Positions 1-10,106 of a DNA stretch of 56,319 nt are shown here, piece by piece (the first letter of the stretch is position 1; each line of letters starts with the position of its first letter). Origin of the DNA: Zygnema cylindricum (lineage: Eukaryota > Streptophyta > Zygnematophyceae > Zygnematales > Zygnemataceae); the NCBI GenBank assembly GCA_037447655.1, contig JBBHKE010001117.1, positions 20,001-76,319 of the forward strand, written 5' to 3'. Made by a program: the position numbers and the translations under genes. Below the pieces are notes generated by a model. The model did not search any database and was not told where the DNA came from. It was given only the letters and a program-made list of their open reading frames with translations.

Positions 1-215
1 CCGATTTCTACTCCAATTTTTCCCCATCTCCATTTTTTCCAAATGTTGCCAAGTTCTCCCAGTTTCCACTACAATGTTGGCCAATTTGACCCAATTTTGA
101 CCAAGGTCTCTCAGTTCCCACCAGAATTTTGACCAATTTCTCCCAATTTTCACCAAAATATTGCCTAATTTTGCTCAATTTTGCATAGAAATGACTTAAT
201 TTCCTCTCTTCTCAC
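1..215. other. SIR intron 7 (partial), degenerate CCAATTTTGACC repeats
   Basis: Beyond the exon ending at 216 (donor CAG|GTGAGA) no further coding sequence is visible up to the window edge. The stretch is built of degenerate short repeats around CCAATTTTGACC and CCAATTTCTCCC. The next SIR exon lies outside the window. Confidence 0.6.
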
Positions 216-1460
216 CTGTCTACGATCGTCACGTCTACCATTGTCACGCTGTGTGCACACTATGGCTTTTACGGCGTAAAGAATGTCTTCTTTGGGAACA
301 TATCCGAGAGGTTGGGCCAAAGCAGGGAAGGTATTCTCGTTTCGGTGAGTTCTTCCCATACCTCCTCCTACCTGAAAATCCCAAGACCGGTTTTTTTGAT
401 TTTATAAGAAGATTTTACAAGAAAATCACCTTTTATTTTCAGGTGAATGGAGTTTTGGAGTCAATATAAGGGAGTTTAAGAGTCGATTAAAGAAATTTTG
501 AAGGTAATTGAGATATTTTTAGAGTCAAGGGGGAAAGAGAGAGCATTGGTGAGAGAGAGGAGAGAGCAGAGAGAGGTGGGAGAAGAGAACGGAAATGAAA
601 AAGAAAGCAAATGGGACATATATACATATCGGGCCCTCCTAGGGAAAAAGAGAAAATACAAAGAAGAAACTAAAGGAAGGAAGCAAAAAAAGATGTAACC
701 ATACATAAAAGTTGAACCTTTCAAAGCTCTTGAAGAAAAAAGAGAGAGAGAGAAAATTATAAAGCCGAGGGAGGGCAAAAAAGAGAGCAGAAAACAAAAT
801 AAGAGTGCAGAGAGAAAGAAAGGAACAGCAGAGAGAAAGAAATAACAAACGCAGAACAAAATAAAACAAACAAGAAAAATAGGAAAAAATAAAAAAAGAA
901 AGGATGAAAAAAAACGTACGTAAATGTTAAATCCTTGGAGTTCCCCGGCTTCATTACACATAACCACAAGACCAACGTCATTTGTGAGAATATCCACACT
1001 ATTATCTCCAGGGACAGTTATCGCCATTTTAAACTTTCGAGGAAGAAATAATTCTCCATAAATAGGCTCCTGACTTCCTTCAAAATTAGTCCCAAATTTG
1101 TTATCCATCCGAGCCTCCGTCACGTCCTTCGCTTCGGAAGTCAAAATCTGGCAACAAAAAGAACAAAAAAAACAAGAAGAAACAAAAAAAGCAAAAAGAA
1201 ACAGAAAAAAAAGTAAAACATAGAGAATTGGAAGCAAAGCACTTACTTTTGACCAGAATAGCTGCAATTTTAACTAGATTTCAATGAAAGATGCACATCG
1301 GCTAGTTTTCCAAAATTGGCGGAGAGAGAGACAGGGACAGGGACAGAGAGAGAGCAAGAGAGAGAGAGAGAAGAGCAATCTTATCTCCATCAACCAGCAC
1401 GACCTAATCAGCTCCTCCCTGAAGGGCTAACAGGTGAAAAAAAAAGAGAGAAAGAAAGAG

Positions 1461-1520
<60 letters not shown>

Positions 1521-1863
1521 CCCACCTTTTCTCCGTCAACCCAAACGTCGTAATAGGCTCCAGCCTGAGGGGCCAATAGGTCAGCTATTTTGTCTGCATA
1601 CTCCTGAGTGTAGGCGTAGTCGGGACGATTCACATAAGGGGCAACTGGAGCCAAAATATTTCGATTTAAGTCTCCACAAGCTCCCAAAGTAGAGCCCATA
1701 TTGTGAATTACGGAACTGAAAACGGTCTTCATGTCACCTTTAAGAATTCCGTGCAACTGAACAGAAAGAGACGAGGATAAGAATTGCGGATATGAGAAGA
1801 GTTTTTAAGTCTTTCTTTGGGAAGGCAGTGAAACTGAACAGGGAGAAATAACAAAAGCAAAAC

Positions 1864-1920
<57 letters not shown>

Positions 1921-1999
1921 CTTATAGATATATAGATATATAAATATATACAGATATATAGATATATACAGATATATAGATATATAGATACAGATATAC

Positions 2000-2073
<74 letters not shown>

Positions 2074-3278
2074 AGAACCGAAAAGGAGGAAAAGTAAACT
2101 TGCCTGAAATGTCTGACGAGTGGTAAGTCGTAAAGTTCCGTTTCCGTATTTGTCGGCCAAGTCATCCATAGTTTTGTAAAGTTGATTCGCAACTTTTCCT
2201 CCGGGCTGAATAAGGGAAAAAAAAAAGGTTTACTTTTAAAAATAGCAGTAGTAGAGTGTTTTTCAGACCCAATATCATAAATTAGTATTTAAAACAATAA
2301 TTAATTAAGTGGCCTGTAATGAGCCACCTGGCAAAACATAATTTGGTGTAGTTATTTTTTATAAAGAGTCAATATTCATAAATCACGAGATCTAATAAAT
2401 ATAGTGTAGTTAATTATTTATTGAGTGTAAATAACGAGAAATCACGAACTCTAACAACAATTACAATTTATGTTCTGAAATAAATTATATAATAAAAATG
2501 TACTAGAGTTAATAGTTATTTTCCTTTTTAGAAGGAGTATAAAGTGAAAAAGAATATACAAATATACCTATTCTTTTAAATAAATAAAGGGTTACCTGTC
2601 TTGTTCTCATCATAAATTGCCAACAAGAGCACTTTGTGAAACATATATTTCATTTAAATTAAAAAATGTGAAATAAACCTAATTTTTGAATAAGTAACAG
2701 TAAATTACCTTGTTCTCATCATAAGTGATAAATGAAGCATACAAAAGCTGCCTGTCTTGTTCTCATCAAAACTGTCAAAAGGAGCATTTTGTGAAACAAA
2801 ATTTACTTTTTAAATAAAATAAAATCGTAAAAGTAACCTATTTTTCAAAATAAATAAAAGTTTATTTTCTTGTTCTCATCATCATAAATTATTTTTTATT
2901 CCTTTTTCTTTTTTTTTCTTTTTTATGTTTTTTCATAAACAAAAGTTACCTGTCTTGTTCTCATCATGAACTGCCAACTTTTCTGTCCGTCGATTCTCTT
3001 CTCGCGATTATCTTGCTGGTAACTTCCGTGAAATTTAATCAACTGACCAGAAATAAATAAAACCAAATTTTGTGAAAATTAATCGGCTGCCTCAAAAGAA
3101 ATCAGAATCAGAAGAGAGGAGAGAGGGAGAGAGAGAGAGAAAGAGAGAGCTGTGGACAGGGAAAGAGAGAGAAAGAGAGAGAAAGGGACTGCGAAACACA
3201 CACAGAAAAAGAGAGAGAGGGAAGGAGAGAGAGAATGAGAGACAAAGAGTGATACACACAGAAAGAGAAAGAAAGATT

Positions 3279-3364
<86 letters not shown>

Positions 3365-5764
3365 GAGGGGAGAGGGGAAAGAGAGAAAGAGAGGGAGAGG
3401 GGGAGAGAGAGAGAAATAAATACAAAGAGAGAGAGAGGAGAGAGAGCGATAAACACACAAACAGAGAGATAGGAGAAGGAGAGAGAGAAAGAGAGACAAG
3501 TTCACAGAAAGAGAGAGATAGGAAAGAGAGAATGAAAGACACAGAGAGAGAAGGATGCACAGAGAGGAGAGAGAAAGAGAGAGAGAAAGACGGGAGAAAA
3601 AGAATGAGAAAGAGAGAGAGAGAGGGAGAGAGCCAAAAAGAGTTAAAGAGAGAGAGGAGAGCAACACAGACAGCGAGAGAGAGAGGGGGAGAGGAGAGAG
3701 AGAGAGACCTGTTCCGCCACACTATTAACGTTGGGATTTGCGTTGGCGAGTTCGTCCATGAGGGGATATCGGAGGTAGTTGCTCTCCTCCTTCATTATCT
3801 CCACCTTGCTGCGCTTGGGGGTGGTGGGGGGCGGGGCGGACAGGCTGGGAGGGAGGGGGAGGGAGGGGGAGAGAGAGGGGGAGAGAAAGAGAGAAAGTGG
3901 GAGAGGGAGGGGGTAGGGAGGGGGAGAGAGAGGAGGAGAGAGAGGAGAGAGAGAGAGAAAGTGGGGAGAGGGAGGGGGGGGGAGGGGGAGAGAGAGGAGA
4001 GAGAGAGAAAGTGGGAGAGGGAGGGGGGAGGGAGGGGGAGAGTGAGAGGAGAGAGAGAGGAAGTGGGAGAGGGAGGGGGAGGGAGGGGGAGAGAGAGGAG
4101 AGAGAGAGGAGAGAGAGAGAGAAAGTGGGAGAGGGGAGGGGGGAGGGAGGGGGGAGAGTGAGAGGAGAGAGAGAGAGAAAGTGGGAGAGGGAGGGAGAGG
4201 GAGGGGGGGAGAGAGAGGAGAGAGAGAGAGAGTGGGAGAGGGAGGGGGAGGGAGGGGGAGAGAGAGAGAAAGTGGGAGAGGGAGGGGGAGGGAGGGGGGA
4301 GGAGAGGAGGAGAGAGAGAGGAGAGAGAGAGAGAGAAAGTGGGAGAGGGAGGGGGAGGGAGGGGGGGAGAGTGAGAGGAGAGAGAGAAAGGTGGGAGAGG
4401 GAGGGGGAGGGAGGGGGAGAGAGAGGAGAGAGAGAAAGTGGGAGAGAGAGGGGGAGGGGGAGAGTGAGAGGAGAGAGAGAGAAAGTGGGAGAGGGAGGGG
4501 GAGGGGGAGTGGCAGGGGGGAGGGAGAAAGGAGAGAGGGGGAGAGGGAAAGGTAAGCAGGGAGGTGGTAGAGGGAAAGAGGGGAGGGGCGAGAGTGGAGA
4601 GAGAAAGAGGGTAGATGGGAGAGAGGAGAGAGGGTAGAGAGATGAAGGGAGAGAGAGGAGTAATTTAGTTTTGCAAACCAAACACAAAATTTTAGCAAAG
4701 AGAGGGAGAGAAGAGAGAGACAGGAGAGAAGAGAAAGGAGATAAGAGAAGGGGAGAGGAGGGAGAGGAGAGAAAGTGGAAAAGGGAAGGGGAAAAGGGAG
4801 GGAAAGAGGAGGGGGGACATGGTAGAGGAGGGAGAGGACAGGTGAGAGAGGGGAAAGGGGAAAGGGAATTGCGGGAGAGGGGAGGAGAGAGAGGGAAAGA
4901 GGAGAGAGGGAGAAGGAGAAGGGAAAGGAAAAGAGCGAAAAAAGGGATAGGGGAGAGGGAGAGGGAGAGGGAAGAGAGAGGGGAAGGGGGGCAAGAGATA
5001 AAGGGGAGGGGAAGGGAGACAGGATTTTCACCCAATTCTAATTTTTCTTCTATTATTTTCTAACGGTCTAAAATTTATTTCAAAATGTGCCAAAGAGAGG
5101 GAGGGAGAGAGGGAGAGAGGAGAGGAGTGAAAGAGGGAGAGGGGAGAGAGTGAGAGAGGGGAGAGGAGAGGGGGGGAGTGGGAGAGTGAGGGAGAGAGAA
5201 AGAGAGGAGAGAGATTGGAGGGAGAGAAAGGACGAGAGAGAGGGAAAGAGTCGAGAGAGGGAGAGAGTGAGAGGGGGAGAGAGTGGAAGACAGGTGAGAG
5301 AAAGGAGGGGAGGGAGGGAGAGAGGAAACAATTGCCTCTCTCTCCTGCCCAGAAAAATGAAAAGATACAGTTTTTTATCCAACCTACCCCCCCTAGCCCT
5401 CTACTATGTCTCTCTCCTCCTCCCCTCCCTTTCCCACTTCCCCCTCCCTCTCCCCCTTCCCCTACCTCTCCCCCTTCCCCTCCCTCTCCCCCTCCCCCCC
5501 TCCCCCTTCCCCTCCCTCTCCCCCTCCCCCTCTCTCCCCGCCGCTCCCTCTATCTCTCCCTCTACCCCCTAAAGGGTATCTGAACGCTTACCGTGGCCAC
5601 TGCCTGGATAGGCGCCATGGTTTTGGAGAGGGAGAGAGAGAGAGAGGAGGAGGGAGAGGGAGAGGAAGGTGAGGGCCTCTGTTTTTCCCCAGAAATTCGG
5701 AGGGAGAGTGGCCATGGCTCCGGAGAGCGAGAGTTTGGAGAGAAGCCATAGAAGCGGCAGCCAT
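216..5764 (-). CDS. SIR: Ferredoxin-dependent sulfite reductase, plastid, 5' seven exons (partial)
   Basis: This enzyme reduces sulfite to sulfide with six electrons from ferredoxin in the plastid stroma, using siroheme and a 4Fe-4S cluster. Exons read on the minus strand are 5764-5592, 3844-3709, 3042-2950, 2205-2104, 1756-1526, 1147-920 and 371-216; phase closes at every joint. Exon 1 gives a 57-residue serine/proline-rich leader resembling a chloroplast transit peptide. The mature part has [19 protein letters not shown], then [51 protein letters not shown] and [10 protein letters not shown]. In this family the arginines of TTRQT and DLNRN and the lysines of PRKFK bind the anion near siroheme. 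The four cluster-ligating cysteines lie further downstream and are outside the window. Intron 4 has a GC donor (CAG|GCAAGT). Exon 1 is the least certain exon because it lies in simple repeats. Confidence 0.94.
1461..1514. repeat. (AG)n microsatellite in SIR intron 5
   Basis: Uninterrupted dinucleotide AG run a few bases downstream of the SIR exon 5 donor. On the sense strand it reads as a CT tract. Confidence 0.95.
1864..2070. repeat. Compound (TA)n / (GATATA)n / (GA)n microsatellite in SIR intron 4
   Basis: A TA run at about 1866-1907 passes through degenerate GATATATA units into a GA run at about 1999-2070. It fills much of the GC-AG intron between SIR exons 4 and 5. Confidence 0.95.
2592..2975 (-). 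repeat. Repeated copies of the SIR exon 3 / intron 3 junction
   Basis: The plus-strand motif TTACCTGTCTTGTTCTCAT, which is the complement of the exon 3 donor, occurs at the real site (2946-2975) and again with changes at about 2592-2623, 2705-2730, 2748-2778 and 2861-2885. The copy at 2592 keeps a GT donor and encodes the same nine residues WQFMMRTRQ with two synonymous differences. The copies lie downstream of the real donor inside the intron and are decoys unless transcripts show otherwise. Confidence 0.85.
3112..3706. repeat. GA-rich tract in SIR intron 2
   Basis: Almost pure purine on the plus strand, with a clean (GA)n core at about 3280-3352. It fills most of the intron between exon 2 (donor at 3708) and exon 3 (3042). 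The very long open frames across it are composition artefacts. Confidence 0.95.
3846..5332. repeat. G-rich polypurine tract in SIR intron 1
   Basis: About 1.4 kb of GAGAGGG/GGAGGGGG units, broken only at 4661-4690 and 5027-5090. The part at 3846-4660 is a variable tandem array of roughly 60-90 bp units (GAGAGAAAGTGGGAGAGGGA followed by a G-rich part). Many runs of G4-G5 could form quadruplexes, and the whole tract has mirror symmetry suited to triplex. The sense strand is C-rich. Confidence 0.93.
5403..5576. repeat. CT-rich tract in SIR intron 1, opposite strand polarity
   Basis: Units of CCCTCTCCCCCTTCC on the plus strand directly beside the long GA tract. The two are roughly complementary and could fold back on each other. 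On the sense strand this is purine-rich, the reverse of most intronic tracts here. Confidence 0.9.
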
Positions 5765-6120
5765 GAGAGGGAGAGGAAGAGGGAGGGAGAGGGAGAGGGA
5801 GGGAGAGGGAAAGGAATAGGGGAGGGAGAGGGAAGGCAGAGGAAGAGGAGAAGGAAAGGGAGAGGGAGAGAGGAAGTGGGAGAGGGAGGGAGAGGGAGAG
5901 GGAGAGGGAGAGGGAGGGAAGGGAGGAAGAGTGAAAGGGAAACGGAGGACGAGGAAGAAGGAAGGAGAGGGAGAGGGGAGAGGGACAGGGAGAGGGACAG
6001 GGAGAGGGGACAGGGAGAGGAACGTGTCCCTGCCACGTGTCAACCGAGACAGTTGTGTCCAAAAGCCCTACGAGGAGCTTTTCATACAAAACTGAAGGGA
6101 GGAGGAAGGAGGGAGAGAGG
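5625..6120. repeat. GAGAGG repeats spanning the SIR transit-peptide exon and 5' region
   Basis: GAGAGG/GGAGGG units run through the leader exon (5592-5764), where they encode a [14 protein letters not shown] stretch, and continue upstream to about 6120 as a CT-rich sense-strand leader of the kind common in plant 5' UTRs. Confidence 0.85.
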
Positions 6121-6328
6121 ATGGAGAGGTACAGAGAATGCCGCCTATTCGAGATTTTACATAAACCTTAAATTATGGCAGGGAGATTCCGTTCCGTTTG
6201 AATATCTGGTACTGTGTTGTACGGATTCAATTGTACATATAATACCGTACATCCATATGTCCACTTTGAACGCTAAAAGTTTTAGCGTTCAGGTTTTTAA
6301 GTGCGCATATTATTTCAATATTTGAAAC

Positions 6329-6876
6329 CATAGTTCAAAAGTAGGCGTTTTATGGTAGGCCTTTGGTAGGCGCACAAAACTTGGCACTAAACTCGCGTAG
6401 AGTAGGCATACTGTATGGGTGTGCGCTGTGGACACTATTGTACGGACGTACGAATCTGACGTATGATCATAGTTCAGCGCACGCCGACGGACGATTTTTT
6501 TTAGCGAACTAAAACACGCGGACGTTCAAAATTGCAGAAGCTAATATGACAGATAGTCCTTTCGTAAGTTGTATTATGGGCTTTTCATGTGATCTTCTTA
6601 GATCGCTACTTTGATCAAAGACCGTCCGATCGTCTGAATCTGACGGTTTAAAAAGGTTTTACCTCAAAACTCACAGAAATTATTATTTTTGTCCGATTTT
6701 TTTTCAAAATTTAGACATGACGTTTAATTCCTCTATCGATCGATGTGCAACTCAACCCTGTAACTATTTTTTTCCATTTTTAGGACCAATACAATATGGG
6801 TCTTAAGGGCATATTGTATGTTTTGCATACAATAGGCATATTGTATGGGCCTACTTTCACCTACTTTTGAACTATG
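6329..6876. mobile_element. hAT-like MITE (548 bp) with 8-bp target duplication
   Basis: Terminal inverted repeats begin CATAGTTCAAAAGTAGG at the left end and close with the complement at the right. Both sides are flanked by TTTGAAAC (6321-6328 and 6877-6884). An 8-bp duplication and a CA...TG terminus fit the hAT superfamily. No coding capacity is visible, so it is non-autonomous. GTAGGC and TTGTATG are repeated internally. Confidence 0.85.
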
Positions 6877-6898
6877 TTTGAAACCCTAAAAAAGAATA

Positions 6899-7452
6899 TG
6901 GAATTGCTAATCGCAGAGACGATTTTTGCTGTGCGAAGGTACTGTAGTTGTCAGAAATTGTACATTTGAAGTACAGTTTTGTACAAGCTACTTATAAATA
7001 TCGATGAACGCGGGTACGCTTTTTTATTTTGTACGAAGTTTATTTCGTTTCGTGCGAATTTATACATGTTGTACGTCGTCCTTTAATTTGTGTCCAAATT
7101 CAGTGTAACGGTTCGCGAGTAGATTTCATTTTTGCGGCTAAGTCAAATGTCGGTGTGTGCGTGATTAGCTGTCTGCGCGCAGCCATTTTATTTATATGTG
7201 GCTGCCGCAGTTTGGTTACAGTAAACCTGCGCCGGCCGTGTGAATTTTTTTTTTTTATGACGGTCGACGTTCGCAAGCGCGACACTTTTTTAACCGCCAG
7301 TACAATATTCCGCCAGTCAAAGTTGTTCGACGGATTGACCGTCAAATCTGAACTTAAAGGTACATAGATTGTACAAAATTGTACTTTAAATGTACAATTT
7401 CTTGACATTTATCTGCGCGCAGCAAAAATCGTCTCTGCTATTAGCAATTCCC
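6899..7452. mobile_element. MITE (554 bp) with 8-bp target duplication
   Basis: The termini TGGAATTGCTAATCGC and GCTATTAGCAATTCCC are inverted repeats of over 25 bp that continue into GACGATTTTTGCTG. AAAGAATA flanks both ends (6891-6898, 7453-7460), 22 bp from the preceding element. The open frame at 7029-7367 lies wholly inside it and resembles nothing known. hAT-like is most likely; Mutator-like is possible if the duplication is counted as 9 bp. Confidence 0.8.
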
Positions 7453-7671
7453 AAAGAATATTAAGTGTACAAACTACAAAGCGTTTTCTACATTACAGTA
7501 CAGTACTGTACTGTATTTGTATTGTATTGTATTGTACCGTATGGAATACTCGTATTATATAACTTAAGCTTCAGGAAGAGTATTTATTTTTTTTACGATT
7601 TCTTTTCATACAATGCGGTTAAAGAATCGTTTGCTTTTGGTTGATTTGTCGGCGGATAAATAGATTTCTTA

Positions 7672-8444
7672 GGCTGCGGCCCCATGTAGTTGTAACTAAC
7701 GTACTTACTTTGGATTTTAGCGCGGATCCGGCGGACCCGGATTTCAAGTGTCTATATGTATTCTCTCAAGATTGTTACTTAAGCTTGTGACGACTGTATA
7801 TGTCAACAATACCCGTGACGGCTGTCACTGTATACAATTTGTCTTTGCCGGACCATATTTTTTCGAAACTTTTTGAAGCGTCGCAACACATCGTCATTTT
7901 TGAAACGGTTTGGCATGTGGCGTGTCATTGCGTGACATCGTAGACGTAGAGCCTTGCAGCCGTAGCTGTACGACATGCCTTTGCGTAAACCTTGCATGTC
8001 CAGCCGCCATGACTTCGAAGATTTTTCACCTTCGCAGATTTTCCAACTTTGCGTGAAATGACACTGCAGCATCGAGACCCCTGGAAAAAAAAACCGTACA
8101 AGGTACGACCGGACAAAACCCAACAACCCTGTACTTTTTTTGTCGTCAAAAAATTTTGAAAAAATTTCACACGTGAAAATTTGTTTTCCTATTGGTGTAA
8201 ACGGATTTTACTTAGCTTAAAACACATTGCCGATGTGTTTTATGATAAGTTTGACGATGACGTGACAGTGGGTCGAAAAAACGCAAGACGACAAATTTCG
8301 TACACTCTAAGTTAGAGAATGACGCAAATTGTACTATAAAAATTTGCGATTTCTTCGTACGGTCGCAGCTTAGGCAGTACGGCGCTAAGTTTGAAAGGAA
8401 AACGACAGAAAAAAACCCGAACTTAGCCACATGGGGCCGCAGCC
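7672..8444. mobile_element. PIF/Harbinger-like non-autonomous element, copy 1 (773 bp)
   Basis: The ends GGCTGCGGCCCCATGT and ACATGGGGCCGCAGCC are perfect inverted repeats, flanked by TTA on both sides (7669-7671, 8445-8447). A 3-bp TTA duplication and a GG-starting terminus fit PIF/Harbinger. The interior shares blocks with the elements at 10107, 11841 and 52785, for example the GGGGTCTCG core and a GACGCAAATTGTAC block. No transposase frame is visible. Confidence 0.85.
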
Positions 8445-8447
8445 TTA

Positions 8448-9122
8448 TTTTCTGCAAGTTAGATGAAGGTAAGAAAACGGTACACGTGTTATAACATATT
8501 GTATCCCTCGCACGGGAAATTGCAAAAAATATTGCAGATATTTTTTTATCGTAATTTTCCGATTGTACCGATAAAGTAAACCCTGAGAATTTTCCGCTCG
8601 ATCGTTACAATCGCAGCCGTCCAATCTGTGAACTGATATGTTTTTTTATTGATGTCTGTCCGCACGTTGAATATCTCGTTCCGCATCTTCCATTCTGTCC
8701 TTATTTACACAGTCTGAATGTAGACGCGATTTCGACCATAGAGGGGGCGACATGTTGCTGTTCGCTATGCGTACCGTCCGATTCCGATCCTACGATCATC
8801 GGAAGGCCAAAATCTGCAGTTTGTGATTTCTAAACTGTACGTCTTGAGTACGAATTCTGACTGAATGTGTACGGCTGTAATGTAGTACAGTTATGATCTT
8901 GTCGCGTACTGGAAAACCAGCAAACGTGGCACTGTATATGACACCAAAATTTTCCTCCCAAAAAATGATAAAACACTTGTTGATGTTTTGGCGGTCTATC
9001 GTGCCAAAATTTGTGATTTCAACCAGCCTAAAGTACGTACTTCATACTGTACTGTACTATATGAAAGTACGGTACGAAACTCAGTTTGTATAGTATTTAT
9101 TCTTTTTCTATGGTTTTGGCGC
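8448..9122. other. Intergenic, no recognised feature
   Basis: Unique-looking sequence with scattered GTAC-containing motifs and no coding pattern, splice-linked frames or terminal repeats that I can support. Confidence 0.5.
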
Positions 9123-9128
9123 CCCCCA

Positions 9129-9503
9129 AAAGCGCCCCAAAGTAGCCGCGCCTCGAGATTCTAAGAATTTCGAATCCTCCAATCGCCGTTTACCTTCAAT
9201 GACTTTAAAACCCCACGCGGCACGTAAAGTACAAATGTACGATATCAAACGTCGTAAAGTAAACGAAATGTCAGAGCTACATTAGAAGTACATGAAACGT
9301 ACATAAAATAAATGTTTATGTACCTCCTGTCGATCTCGGTTTTTTTGAAGGTTCGGTGCAGTACTAAATTTGTGCCTTTCCAATTTCGAGGATAGTTCCA
9401 AAGAAAAACCGAAGGAGCACTTTGTGGTCCCGAAAGGCCGACTTCCTTTTGATGACGTCATCCTGGTTTCCCACGGGAAGCGGAAAAGGGGCATTTTGGG
9501 GGG
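9129..9503. mobile_element. Possible fold-back element
   Basis: CCCCCCAAAAGCGCCCC near 9127 and GGGGCATTTTGGGGGG near 9488-9503 are imperfect inverted ends about 375 bp apart. No convincing target duplication was found, so the call is tentative. Confidence 0.35.
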
Positions 9504-9647
9504 ATGGATATTGTTTACTGTCTCGTAGTAACCAAAGTACGAAACCCTAACGTTACAGTACCGTTAGGGAAAAGTGCGTAAGCCATTCTATAGGATTTTA
9601 GTGCGTACGGAACTAAACGTAAAGTATGCTGGAATAAAAGGACGAAG

Positions 9648-9853
9648 TACATCGTGCATCGCTATTAGTGTTGATGTTTTTTTCGCTACTTGAAACATCT
9701 TTACATACGTGTCAGATTGTTGATCTGACAGATGCAAATAAAAGGTAAGATTCTCAGCTTCCAATTGGCGGTCTCAAATTGAAAATCGGACAAGTGTGGA
9801 CGTAAAAAGAAGTGGCGAAAAAAATGTTAGCACTAATAGCGATACACGGTGTA
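9648..9853. mobile_element. TACACCG-family MITE (206 bp)
   Basis: The ends TACATCGTGCATCGCTATT and AATAGCGATACACGGTGTA are inverted repeats of the family found many times in this window. The TA at each end fits a TA target duplication of the Tc1/mariner type. Confidence 0.8.
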
Positions 9854-10106
9854 GTGATCGCTAAGATGGCGGATTAGCGTATCGGAAAGTTCCGAATCGG
9901 TATCTCAAAGGACAAAACAGTATCGGGACGTGAAGAAACCACACGTCAGCTCTTTCCTCGAAATGACGAAATCGTTAAAAAGATTGCCGCAGAAACGACA
10001 AAATACAAGTGTCCCGTGCGTGCCTTTCGACGTAATTTCGTCTTGACCAAAAGTTTTTTTAAATGGTTCGAAAAATGAATGAAATACACCACATGTTCAA
10101 GAATTA

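Noticed and set aside
3072-5583. Many long serine/leucine/proline and arginine/glutamate frames
   Set aside because: Pure GA/CT repeat translations inside SIR introns, on both strands at once.
7029-7408. Open frames of 102-112 codons on both strands
   Set aside because: They lie within a MITE with clear terminal repeats and have no resemblance to transposases.
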